Shown here: in pieces, positions 12,639 through 24,169 of the stretch
How the letters are laid out: the number at the start of each line of letters is the position of its first letter
Position numbering within the stretch: the first letter of the stretch is position 1
Assembly (NCBI GenBank): GCA_005765155.1
Contig: VCCP01000004.1
Location: forward strand, 4,464,001 to 4,528,000
Source of the DNA: Zelopaecilomyces penicillatus
Taxonomy: Eukaryota > Ascomycota > Sordariomycetes > Hypocreales > Pseudodiploosporaceae
Direction of reading: 5' to 3'
DNA: 64,000 bases
Position numbers and translations under genes: made by a program
Notes under the pieces: model-generated
What the model was told of the DNA's origin: nothing
The model's database searches: none
The model's input: only the letters and a program-made list of their open reading frames with translations

Positions 12639-15600
12639 TACACAGACAATACTGCACTGTACGTATATACCTTTGCTGGAAGATGGCGATGCACAGTATG
12701 GAATGGGCATCTCATTACCAGCTCGAATGACGGATACACACACACACACACCACACCCTCACAGCGATGATGTGATTCTTCTACAGGATGGCGGCGCCGC
12801 CTTTTCACGAACGGAAAGCTATTGCAGGTACGAGCGCTTTTTTTTTTTTACGCCCCCCTTTCTCGCCCTCGCCCGCTCGGCCGTCGCTCCAGGTATGCCC
12901 GGGCCGGCGATTAGCAGCAATTTGAAGAATGAAGCTATTTTCAGGGCTCAAAGTCCCGTAGGTGAAGGGGGGGGGGGGGCGGTCTTTCAGGGCTGAACCG
13001 GAAACTTGATGTAAAAAATGGGGGGTTTGTTTGAAAAAGGGAGAGAAAAGACGGAGGCCGTGCCGAGAGAGCTGAAGCTCCCGAAACACCAAGAATCTAT
13101 GCCGCTCCGGACGCCCGGAAGGTGGAGACGACGAAGAAAAAAAAAAGGGCTTTCCCTGAGATAACCCCCAACCTCAACAACTACCTATTGTACACAAGAA
13201 AGCTTGCGTCGGATCGAGCCGCGATTCTTAGTGACGAGGGTATATCCAGGTTTAACTAGCCCCCCCAGCTAGTCAGACAGACGATCTCTGTGCATCGCGA
13301 AGCGCCTAAAGTAAACCTCATTCACCCCCCTCTCGGCGGGCAAGGTAGATCCCCTCTCCGGCCGGGACGACGAGGGGGGGCCAGACTGAACATCCCGTCT
13401 GTCGAGTCTGAACTCTGGGTGTCTTGGGGGCGAAGGCAGCCGTGGTCAGGTTCAGCCAGATGTCTCATCGGACTCAGCTTGATGGTAGAGACTGAAACCA
13501 TAGCTGTATGCACCTCTGTGATACTACCTACGTAGAGTACAGTAAGGTAAGGTAAACCGACAGTTGCAGGAGCATCATGAAGAGACGTACAAAGTTCTCT
13601 AAAGAAAGCCACGGCGATGATAGACACGCAACAACCCTTTTTTTTTTTTGCTTCTGCCCTGGGCGTTTCCCTGCGGACCTGCAGTAGAGTCGAACGCCTC
13701 TTCAGCCCAACCCAGCCCACCGCCTCCAAAGATTGATCTGCGTCGCATCTTGGAGTACAAGGATGTAGATCTGTCTCTTTTTTTTTTGTTCCTTCAGATG
13801 AAGATTGGCGAAAACACACACAACAACAAATCCTTGATACATGTTCGTTCGTTCCTGTTGGCGCACTTACAAGGGGGGAAAAGGCTTACGAATCCCATCA
13901 TACATGGGCTGGCAAAGAACAAGAACAAGAACCAGGACTAGGGTCAAGGATTCATCAACCTTGACCCGATTTCCCATTCCACACTACCGGGTTTTTGGGC
14001 TGCCCTCCCTCCCCCAACAAAAGCCTTTTGACAGGGAAAAAAAAAAAAGGCTCCGGCTGATCCGATAAGGCCCGCAGGAGGACTGTATCCCGCTTCTTTA
14101 CAGCTGAAAAAAACGTATGGATTGAATAATGAAGCTAGAAACAGATGTGGTGAATACCTTCCGACGGGAAGAATCAAAGACTAAACATGAATGGTGAAAC
14201 TCTAGTGTTTGTGATGACGAAATGGCCCCCGAACGGGAAAAAAGACAGCCCAGCCAGCCTCCTTTCCCCCTCTTTTCTCCTCACCGTTTAGCTTATCTTC
14301 ACCTTTTCTCTCACCTTGAAAAAAGCCACGAGCTTGCCGCACGCCTCTTTTTCAAACCCAAGCTCAAGCCCCCAAAACCGCCATTCCGCTTTTCCTCTCT
14401 GCTCTCCCCCCCAAGTCTCCTTCAGCTTCAAGAGGGAAGAACGGTGAGGCTTGAGGACGCCACTACAAGCTAATACGTATAAGCTTAAGTAGCCGGATTC
14501 CGGCTGGGCGCACCCAACTTAACCCGGTTTCAGAAGTTGTACAAAATACATATACGTAGTAGATAAGAGGATATTGTGCTTTTGTATCTTTGTATCTTTT
14601 TAGAAAAGAAGGCTTCCAGAACTTGGTTGTGCACAAACTCAAAAAGAAGCTTCAACAGACGTTCTTCCAAAAATAGGATACACCACAGCTATCATGGTCA
14701 ACTTGTGAACACAAAATAAATGGTTAAACGAATTGCAGGGTAGGTAATTGTAAAAATTGATGAATGGATCGGCAGATCTGGGTAACATGGCATGAGAGAC
14801 ATCCCCAGTTGTAGTGTAATTCTTGTTTTTTCTTGCCTACGTGCAGCTCGTGTTGGTCGAGAGAGAAAAGGGCCGGACCGGCGGTATGCAACCTGCTGCT
14901 TCCCGATGGAAGAAGCTAAACAAAACACACACACATACAGAAATACACATACAAAAGAAACAAGAAACAATAAAACAAAAGCAATGTCGTGATATGTCTT
15001 TACTGCAGCCATCCGTCCTAGGCTAATCGCCAAGCCCCAGATCCGCCTCCAACAGCAATGTCTACAGACTCACACATGCCACCATTCTCCTCAGAGTCGG
15101 ACTATTTCCTCCCCGCACGCCCTGCGCATTCCGTAGATGAAGTGTAATGGATATTTTATGACTCTATTTAAATTTCACCCAACCGTATTCAAGTTGTGCC
15201 TTGTACCTTGCAGCGTCAGTTTGTGCGAATAGATTCAAGCCTCAACTGGGCCATGTGCGTGGATCTACCCTGCAGCAACAGTGAAAATCGCCTCCCAATC
15301 TACGATGCAAGCCTCGGTTTCCTCATTTTCGATGCGTCTAACGAATAGTGGTTTTCTTATCTTGAAAAACTAGCAGTTGGACTATTAACTGTCGGGGCTT
15401 TTTTTTATTATGGAAAATACAGTGTAGACACGCATGAACAAACTGACTATAGGTTTCATCATGATCAACACCTCGCTTCCGCTGTTGTGTCCACTACTTT
15501 AATTGTTTTCTGCTCCCGAAAGCCCCGAAAAGTTGGCCACAGCAGCATGAATAAAAGCAGTAGAACAGAAAAAAAGACACCGAAATACAATACGTGATGC

Positions 15601-16976
15601 TTGTAGCCGCATTGAATTCGCCGAAAGCGAATGCCCTATTGTCATGACAGCATCATCGTTGAGGTAGGGACACACACATATTGCATTGACTACTCGGTGC
15701 AACAATAGTCACAGCCGAGTCAAACGACCTCTTTCAAAGAGCTATTTTTGGCGAGAAACTATGGGGAGCAACACAACACGCTGCCAGAGACGGGCATGTG
15801 ATTGGGCCAGCCTATCCCTCTAATACTACAACTACTAGATCTAAGGCATCGGGACTTTGGACCCAGTTGTTTCTGTGAGTGGATACTCCGTGATGTGGTT
15901 TCCGGACCTCTTCTCCGTTATATCCGTGTAAGTAAGTACACCACACTCTCTGCAACACTGGCAAACAACGTTGAGGACTTGGCTTTTGGAGCCAAGACCT
16001 CCAAGCCTTCGACAGCCAAGACCGTCAAAGCCGGGAAACCGTACAGAGCCAAGGCCCCAGACAACGTGGGAGAACCCTGGAGGTACCACCCCCAAAGCAT
16101 ACGTAACACTCGGGAGCGGTTCTTGCGAGCGATCCTTGGCAAAAAAAAAAAAAAAAAAGGGTTTGAGGAACCATCAGATCTAATCCCGCTTTTACTTACA
16201 CTGAAAAGAAAACGGACGCCTTTGTTCAGCTGGGCCCCAAAGAGGCGTTCAAGATCTCTCAGCCCCGCGGCCCCCCCTCCTCGTCTAGAAGCAGGTTCCT
16301 GCTGCTCACACATACATGACCTTTTTTTTTTATTTCAACCAACCAAAGTAATCTAATCAGCTCTGTTAGTGTAAATCTCAAAAGACGCTTTGCTTGTATT
16401 GTAAATACACGCCCCCTCAGTTGGTGAATTCTGTGATGTGCAAAGAGGCGCAACTCCGTACAGCACAAGCTTTTGCCGCGCCAAACCCCAACCCCAAACC
16501 CCAACGCACCCAAATCCATCCCAGCTCCAAAAAGCTACTCGATTAAAGACTATTCCTAATACATCCCACCTGTTCCTTTGGCTTGAAAAGATACTCGATC
16601 AACACTATTCCTAATACATCCATGGCTCAAATCTCACCACCACCCCCCTCTTTCCCATGGCGCCATAAGCCGCCGCCACTTTGGAGTCAGTCCCGTCTGT
16701 GCGCCTGAATGTGGACGAACCTGAGTCTCGGCGGCGGCGTTCAATGAGATGCATTAAAGACACAGTAACTACGAGAAGAAGAAAAAAGTACCAAGCTGTT
16801 ACGGAGGAGAATTTGGTAAAAGACAAATGTTCATTAATGTTTATTCATTATCAAGAGGTCTCTGAGAGAAAAGGCAAAAATAACACCCCTCAACTTCCGT
16901 TAGAAGTGTTCCCATTGGAAAGTAAAGAAAAATCAAATATAAATACCACACAGTTAAATTGCCCATCTCCTTATTT

Positions 16977-18934
16977 CTATGTACACTTGCCGTACTTACT
17001 TTGGCATCCCGTGCCGCAATGTTGAGCCGTGTTGCCACTACGATGAGAATCCCGGTCAGCACATCATCATCCCGCACACACACACACACACACACACCCA
17101 CACACTCACCACCCAGGGCCAGGGGGCAGTAAGTGTCAGGTATCCGGTGCTAGAGGTAGGCTAAAGTAAAAGTAAAAAGAAATAGAGAGAGTAGTGAAAC
17201 TCACCAGAATCCATATTGTGAACAACATGTCTTGGCCCCGTAATTGGAGCAGGTAGCCATGAATTTCGTCCCGCAGAGACCATTGGTTGTATCCGAGACG
17301 CCGCCAGAGACAGGGGTGCAGGTGCCAAAGTTGGGGTCGCACCCGGTGCCACAGTAGGACGAACTCGAGCCACTACATGCCATCACGAGCTTTGTGTTAG
17401 CAAACCAATTATAATGTACCTTGAGAGCGGGTTTCGCCGTAATAAAAGGCGAAATTAAAAGGAAAGATGTAAAAAAAGAGAGCCAACACTGTCATTGCAA
17501 TGAAAAACCGTTATTGCTTACCAGAAACCATAGTTGGAGCAACAGTTGCCAAACTTGGACCCTTGGCATGTGTAGCCCTTGGTACCACCGCACGACTGGT
17601 CTGGTGAGATGGTATACGCCTTGGTCGGCGTGGGGTACGAAGTCGTTGTGGTCTTCGTCGTCGTTGCTGTCGTCGGCGGCGTTGTGCTGGTTACCGGAGG
17701 AGTGACGGGACCTCCAGATGCCTGGCGATACCAGTTCTCCTTGGGATCACCAAGACACTCACCCACAGTAACGAGCTTGTAACCCCGGCTGAGAGACAAA
17801 TCAATCATGTAGCTCGTCAGGTTCACCACCGTCTGGTAGTGCACGTCGTGAGCCAAAGTGATGTAGTCATGATTGCTGGGGCTGGTAGAGAGGCCTTTGC
17901 TAAACCGGTCCTTTGAGATTTGGATCAGCGCAGCGTTATCGTTCTCGTAGTCCTTGGTGTCGATGTTCATATCGATGATGTGGTAGCCCAGCGTCTCCAT
18001 CATGTCCGTGCAGCCAGACTCATCGGAGCACTCCAAAAACGGCGGCCGCATATACGTGGGGAAGAAGCCGAGGATGTTGCGGAACGCCATTTCGTTGTAC
18101 ACCATCTCGGTCCATTGGATCGTCTTGTTGACCTGGTTCAGGTCGCGGTGCGTCCAGGTGTGGCTGGCCAGCTGGTGTCCTGAACTGTGCATACGGCGCA
18201 CAATGTTGGGCCAGTCGAGCGACTCATCGTCAAGGTGACCCTTGCCTCTGTTGTTGCCCGTGATGAAGAATGTGGCCTTGACGTTGCGCTTCTCCAACAG
18301 GTCCAGGATCTGTGTTGTGTAAATGTACGGCCCATCGTCAAAGGTCAGGGCCATGGTGCCCGCAGTTTCACATTCCGTGATGATGGTGCCTGACGACCGG
18401 GGGGTTGACATCAAGTCTCCATGTTAGCCTGTGTGTGTCTGACACAACAAAGTCTCACCAACACATAAGACACGGGATTGCCATATATAAAAGGACCCAC
18501 CATATGGCACTTTGCCAAGCTTTGTTCGAGCAACGTTCTCTGTAGTTTTGCCTGGAGGACCAAAGCTTCATTTTTGGGAAGTTGACACGCAGTTAGCACA
18601 GCTCTCAAAATGCCAGTTCTGAGTAAATCTTCATCACTTTGGTTGAGGGGAGTAGGAGGAGAAGGGCCTTCCATCTTTCAACTTACAACGTGTCGCAGGC
18701 ATCGCTATAGTCAAGTTGACATTGCGATCCCTGGCAAAAGTCCTCGCCCGTACCACAATTGCCTGAATCCGAACAACACTCCCCTTTCCCACAAGATCCA
18801 ATGCCAGGTCCACACTGTGGTGCTCGTTGCTCCAGCACTGCAAATCTTTCACCAGCCCAGCCTGATGATCGGCCGACGACGTGTCCCAAACTCACCGCCG
18901 CAAAGGCTGGGACCGAAAGCGTCGAAAACTTCAT
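16977..18934 (-). CDS. Chitin/polysaccharide deacetylase with three CBM18 modules, 5 exons
   Basis: Exons 18934-18687, 18565-18501, 18389-17522, 17372-17205 and 17037-16977 (minus strand) join to 469 residues. It should be a secreted carbohydrate esterase 4 enzyme removing acetyl groups from GlcNAc polymers. The N-terminal signal peptide begins MKFSTLSVPAFAAVSLG. A first cysteine-rich CBM18 follows (about 39-80). A linker in exon 2 ends in KVPYG, joining across intron 2 to the NodB domain. NodB motifs: TFDDGPY (Asp122/Asp123), SHTWTH (metal ligands His181, His185), MRPPF and LAHDVH. A Thr/Pro linker precedes two C-terminal CBM18 modules. Exons 3/4 and 4/5 each split a module just before its YGFC cysteine and rebuild CGSSSSYCGTGC and CGNTAQHCGTGC. 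The final exon of 61 nt restores a complete CBM18, strong support for this model. Intron 1 uses an AAG acceptor; intron 4 holds a CA microsatellite. Glycosyltransferase and nucleotide-sugar dehydrogenase neighbours suggest a shared polysaccharide role. Confidence 0.92.
17075..17098 (+). repeat. (CA)n microsatellite inside intron 4 of the deacetylase gene
   Basis: About 12 CA units (TG on the coding strand) lie inside the last intron, roughly 40-60 bp upstream of its acceptor. Length changes here might affect splicing of the terminal 61-nt exon. Confidence 0.85.
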
Positions 18935-21900
18935 GTTCAAAAACAATTGATTTCCCTTTCTCCTCTGTGATAATGAACAGACAATTTGATAGAGAAGCGG
19001 ATTGTGGAGGAGGAGTGGGGGAAGAAACGGAGTGAGCTTGCGGAGGTTGAAGAAGTAAAACAAGGCGGCTTCACTACTCTATTTACATGCGAGAAAAATG
19101 AAACCTTTTGTTTTGCACCCAATGCTACATATAGAATTCCAGGGGACCCGGGAAAGGGGAGAGGGCAAAAAGCAACAGCGACGGTCCGCCAAGCGTCAAC
19201 AACATTCATCAGACGGGATTAGCCTTTTGGGGTTAAAAAGGCATAGTATCATCCGATCGTATGCCAAGCAACTCAGCTACATCATGTCGTGTTTGTAAGA
19301 TACCTATACCTTACCTACCTCACACGTTCACACATAACACACATATCCATCACACATCAAATACCCACCCGCCAATGTGCATGTCCGCCCAACTTGGGGC
19401 CAATCCAGCCGCAATCCCCAACCCTTTTTCTTTTGTTTCTCCATTTATTTTGGTTTTCCGCTAAGAACAAAACGGTTCACCGTACGGGAATGCGATGCGG
19501 CGGTGATGGTGGCAGGTAGGTAGTTGTGACGACGATGATGAATTGCATTTGGCCGTGACGTGGACTTTTTTTTTTTCGTTTGGGCTGAAGGCAGCATCCC
19601 GCAAATCAACCGTTACCCTGGAAAAGAACACACCCCTATCCCTGTTATCTGCACTCACATAGTGCTGGCCGCACACACACCCCCCCTCTTCTGTTTTCTT
19701 TCGGCCTCCATCTTCCCCGAGTTAAACTAAGAGGTGTTAACTCAGGTACACTGTATGAGCTTTCGAACCACATCGTTTACAAACTAGAGTAGCACACCCC
19801 TTTAAAAAAAAAGAGGCTGCAGATGAAAAATCAGAAGAAAAAAGAAGCAAAGAAACGTGCAGCTGCCTTTGCCTTGCAGGATACGAAAGGGAATCCAGCC
19901 GTGTGCGTTAGCGCCCCCCCTCAAGCATCCATACATTCATCCATTCCCAGGTAAGCAAAGGGCTTGTACCATGTAAGACACGCAGAAGCGCCCCCCACTT
20001 GTGATGATGGGGTGTGGGGACGATCAACAAGCCTCTTCTTTCTCGTCTTTGTTAAGTCATTCAGTTGATTGAGTTGTTCACACCAGAATCCGCACGTAGT
20101 ACGTATGTGCGTCCATGGCTTGTTTCTCGGCGTGCAAACTTTCTCCACTGGGCGGCCAGGTTTTTGAGTGTATTACCGATTATGAGATAAGAGAATGAAA
20201 GCGCGCTTTCCATGCCCAAAACTCCACGAGGCCGTTTCCATGTGAAAATGTGTTCTTGTACTCGTATTACACACTCACACACCGGACTAGCGAACGCTCG
20301 CACGCCACCGCGCATACTGAAAAAAACACCAGCACCGGGTTTCACTTGCTGTTCCCGCCGACCAGATTCTACCCAAACGTCGTACGATACAACGTAGTTT
20401 CACCCCTCTTTTTTTTTCTTTTCTTTCTGTCTCTTTTTGCACGCGGCTGCGGTTGAACCGTAGAAAGGGTCTTTCGGTACATGTATGCACGTTATGTGTG
20501 TGCTGGTTGGCAGACAAACCAAAGTCAATAATGGCGGGGACGGTCCTCTCTATGCAGCGGAATGACAACACCCGCACCAGCCTAAAGTGTTGTGAGTGTG
20601 TGTCTCCTCCAATGAGATGCTCCCGAAGCTCGACTTTTTCTTGTGTGTCTCGGCGAATCAGGTCCGGATATTGGTTTGTGCCGAGATCACAGATTTTCTG
20701 CCCGGAGATGACCTGAGCTACTCTAAGAAACAAGATTTCTTGTGCTCCCGGGAATCTAATGAGCTGGAGGTTGATGTGGATCTGTTCTCCACGTGTGTTT
20801 GAATAGAGTATGGTGTCGTGGAAAAAAAAAAAACGGCTAGACTCCTCCAAGTACCGATACATCCAAAGTCTGGTCATCTTGTATCATGGCCGCCGTCCCC
20901 CATTGCCTAAAGACTGGGGCAACTTCCTTTGAGCCGCACTTGCAAGGCTCGCTTGCGGCTGCTAGTTATCTAGCCTTGTGTTGGTCAAAGGTGGATAATC
21001 CATATTGGATGAGCAATGACAGATTCTTACATGGGAGATAGCTGAGAATCTCTCTGACCCGTCTCGACAAGTTCACACGCCCCCCAGCTGGCCCCCTCAC
21101 CCTCCTCACGCCAAAGAGACCATGATCACCCACATACCGACAGCTTCAACCACGATATCTACCAAGCTACCTACATGCAAGCTGAGAATTGTAGATGCTT
21201 GGAAGGGCCCCCTCACCCCCAACAGCAAGCTGCAGCTAACGCTTGGAAGCAGAGGGAACAAAAAAAAAACTTGACATGCCACAACGCCAAGAGGCGTCTC
21301 GTAAATGTCCCCCCAAAAGAACGCCCGCGGGCGGCGTGTGAGACGACGCAGGAACGCTGGCATAGCGCGCCCCCCGGTAAGGTAGTGGGTGGTGAGTTGA
21401 AATTCAGGTCTCTCTCTAGTCGATCAGCAGCGGGAGAAGAGGTCCATTTCGATAATACTCACACGCCCATCGATGGATTGACATGCCTCTTCTCTTTTTT
21501 TTTTTGTGCACGGTGACTAGCCACCATCATCTGGGCTCATCCTGGAAAGGAACCCGAGTATTGTTTCCGCCCCCTTTTGATGTCGTGACAATGCACCCGG
21601 CTGATGCCAGGCTGCTACCGCAAAGCCGGTTGGTATCCGCTGGGTCTCGTCATGATGGTTACAGCGCTTTCCGGATCTGGACTGGGAGGCAAAACCTGAA
21701 GTTTCTCTTGAATTTCGAGCATGCTGGCCTCTCCCGCTTTGTGAGGTGCCGATTGGCGAGCGTGGAATGAACTGGTGTGGAGCTCCTGCAGAAGGCAGAC
21801 GTAGTCGACATGTCTCTTGTTTGTATACTGGCCCTTTTCCCGGTATGCAAAGCTTCGACCTTATATGTTCCCGAATTCCATGTCTCGTTGCTCATGTTCC

Positions 21901-21989
21901 TGAAGATCATCCATTCGAATCCCCAATCTTGTCGCTGAAGGCCCCCTCCCATCCTTCGTTTGCCACAACACAAACACAGAGTCGCCATC
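18935..21989. other. Divergent promoter region, deacetylase / nucleotide-sugar dehydrogenase
   Basis: About 3 kb separating two divergently transcribed genes. Short open frames on both strands show no recognisable protein features. Poly-T/CT stretches occur near 19565, 20410 and 21488. Promoters of both genes must lie here or in their leaders, but I see no clear TATA box or well-defined operator. Confidence 0.45.
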
Positions 21990-23339
21990 ATGCAGTTTGT
22001 TAGCCAAAACATCCCTTCTGATGTGTTTCCTATGACCCCCGAAGATGAAGATCTTTCCAAGTCATGGCGGTTTCCTGAGAGAGGTTATTACGACCTCACT
22101 CCGCCGGGGGAGATTTCCGAAACCGAAGATGTTCAGCAGGCTGCTTCCGCACGAATCGACATTGACACGGAACCTCTGGTTGCAGTCATCGGCGTTGGTT
22201 ATGTAGGCGAACATCTCGTCGGCGCTTTTTCAGGCAACTACAACGTCCTTGGTTATGATGTTTCGGAAGCTCGAACAGCACACCTCGCAGAGATACATGC
22301 AAACAACGACAGGGTTCGCTTCACTTCCAAGGCCAGGGATATTGCCGAGGCCACCCACTTCCTCATCTCTGTCCCAACCCTGCTGTTGCCAGACAAGACC
22401 ATTGATTCATCTTTCTTAAGGAGTGCTCTCACTGCGGTTGGAAACCATGCCAGAAGAGGTTCTGTCGTTGTCATTGAGAGCTCCGTTGCGGTGGGAATGA
22501 CCCGCGAGCTGCTGGGACCTCTTGCCAAAGAGAGAGGCTTCTTTGCCGGCATGTCTCCCGAGCGTGTCGACCCAGGCCGCATTGATCCCCCAGCTCATGC
22601 CATTCCAAAGATCATCTCCGGCCTCGATGATGTTGTGCCTGGTTCCCTGAATGCTATCTCACGGCTATACTCCAACGCATTTGACAAGATTGTCCCTGTT
22701 TCACGGCCCGAGGTTGCTGAGATGATGAAGCTGTACGAGAACTGCCAGCGAATGATCTGCATTGCTTATGCGAATGAGATGGCAGATGCCTGCACCTCCC
22801 ACGGCATCGACCCCTTTGAAGTATGCCGCGCTGCCTCGACCAAACCGTTTGGATATATGCCCTACACACCAGGACTTGGAGTTGGTGGCCACTGCATCCC
22901 TGTTAACCCTTACTATCTGCTGTCAAACAGCCAGTTCCCGCTTCTCCAGGCGGCAGCTGAAAAGATGACATCGCGCCCGGCTGAAATTGCGCAGCGCGCT
23001 GTCGACCGTCTATACACGCAACCCCGCGACGGAGTCAAGCCTCAGGTCCTGGTTGTTGGTGTTGGCTTCAAGCCAGGCCAGTCTCATCTGGCCAACTCGC
23101 CAGGCCTGGAGCTGGCTAAGAGCCTTGTCGTGTCAGGAAAAGTCGACGTCACCTGGGCCGATCCGCTGGTGATGCAGGAGGCAGTGCCTCAAATCCGGCG
23201 GCTGGACATTGACGACTGGACAGTCAACGCGCTGGAGCGCGACTTTGATATGGTCATTGTGGCCTTTCGACAGCACGGGCTGGACTTTGATGTTTTGGAG
23301 AAGCTCAAGGGCGTCCACGTCGAGATGTGGTGTCCTTGA
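21990..23339 (+). CDS. UDP-sugar (UDP-GlcNAc/UDP-ManNAc/UDP-Glc type) 6-dehydrogenase, intronless
   Basis: A single open frame of 449 residues; the ATG at 21990 was preferred over one 30 bp upstream because its context (GCCATCATG) is good. The enzyme should oxidise the C6 hydroxyl of a UDP-sugar to a uronic acid in two NAD-dependent steps. An N-terminal extension of about 60 residues precedes the Rossmann motif IGVGYVG (67-73). The central dimerisation domain carries YENCQRMI. The catalytic cysteine is Cys302 in GVGGHCIPVNP. The C-terminal UDP-binding domain begins near VLVVGVGFKPG. GGHCIPVNPYYL is closest in style to bacterial WecC/WbpA-type UDP-N-acetylhexosamine dehydrogenases, rather than the animal-type UDP-glucose dehydrogenase with FGGSCFQKD. 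Substrate choice cannot be settled here. The absence of introns and the bacterial-type motif make ancient horizontal transfer possible. Its neighbours suggest that it supplies an acidic sugar for a polymer. Confidence 0.9.
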   Translation: MQFVSQNIPSDVFPMTPEDEDLSKSWRFPERGYYDLTPPGEISETEDVQQAASARIDIDTEPLVAVIGVGYVGEHLVGAFSGNYNVLGYDVSEARTAHLAEIHANNDRVRFTSKARDIAEATHFLISVPTLLLPDKTIDSSFLRSALTAVGNHARRGSVVVIESSVAVGMTRELLGPLAKERGFFAGMSPERVDPGRIDPPAHAIPKIISGLDDVVPGSLNAISRLYSNAFDKIVPVSRPEVAEMMKLYENCQRMICIAYANEMADACTSHGIDPFEVCRAASTKPFGYMPYTPGLGVGGHCIPVNPYYLLSNSQFPLLQAAAEKMTSRPAEIAQRAVDRLYTQPRDGVKPQVLVVGVGFKPGQSHLANSPGLELAKSLVVSGKVDVTWADPLVMQEAVPQIRRLDIDDWTVNALERDFDMVIVAFRQHGLDFDVLEKLKGVHVEMWCP

Positions 23340-24169
23340 TAACGACGAGTAGGGATTTAGGTGGAGGGGGAAAAACAAGAGTCTTATGGTTGTTATTTTT
23401 TTTTTGGGTCGGGTGCAGGCGTTTCATCTCTTTATTAATGGCGTATTGCTGGCTAGGCTCTGCTTCCTTCAGCCAAAGCCGTCTGGGCTGCATCGTGGTG
23501 TGTTGGCCATGGGCAAAGTATTGATTCTTGGCATTTGCCACGGCGGGGATGGCGATTCTGTCTTTTTGAGTGCTGACAGGACTTGGTGATGCAGCAGCCA
23601 GCAAGCCAAGTTTCTGTAGCGGTGCGCCACTCCAGCAACCTCCCAATGTGGTAGGCGGCGTAGCGGCTGGGCCATCAGCTACGTTCTGCCAAGCATCTGT
23701 CCGGCTATCGATACTACCTATGATAGGCATCTCACTCTATAATAGCTTTTGTTATTGGATTGCAGAGTAGGATGCTCAGCTGAGCGGATACAGGCTGTGT
23801 TACGGGCCTCGATGTCTCGGAGATATCTGGGTGAGCTGGATGCTGGATTGGATTCACGGGCTAAACTCTGGTGCTCGACCGGCGCGAACCGGGAGGTTTC
23901 GCTCCATGATTGCATGCTACGAATGAACGGGTGTTTGGTTATTAATGATGTTGTTAGAATACTGCTTAATAGTGCTTTCAAGATATGATTGAATCTTACT
24001 CATGTCTATTATGCGTCTTGCTGCAAAGGTCCATTTTGAGAGTGCATGAATCTACCTACTCTACAGGATGCATACAATTCTCTAGTGACAATGACGGCTT
24101 ACACCAAACACATGCTCTCTGTCTATGTAAGAAAAACGCAACAAAAAGATCAGCAACGTTGAGCCTTTC
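23340..24169. other. Convergent spacer
   Basis: Lies between the 3' ends of the nucleotide-sugar dehydrogenase and the multi-pass membrane protein genes. A T-run lies at about 23396-23406. No coding signal was found. Confidence 0.5.

Larger units (their letters stand above)
8049..16976. other. Nearly 9 kb gene-poor spacer rich in homopolymers and microsatellites
   Basis: No protein-like open frame was found on either strand: short frames overlap each other, run through homopolymers and contain no domain, signal-peptide or splice logic. The first 250 bp (about 8200-8330) are GA-rich on the plus strand, so CT-rich upstream of the glycosyltransferase start, a usual fungal promoter pattern. The rest holds long G-runs (10253-10270, 11092-11116 and shorter ones near 9107, 9290, 12080, 12969), A- or T-runs (near 8950, 10957, 12838, 13639, 16141), AAAC repeats near 9359-9378 and ATGT/GATG repeats at 12601-12638. 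Non-coding transcripts, a very long 5' UTR or a degraded repeat element are all possible; I see no direct evidence for any. Confidence 0.45.

Noticed and set aside
15802..16356. Plus-strand 184-codon frame with Lys run
   Set aside because: Crosses a long A homopolymer, overlaps equally long antisense frames and shows no protein-like feature.
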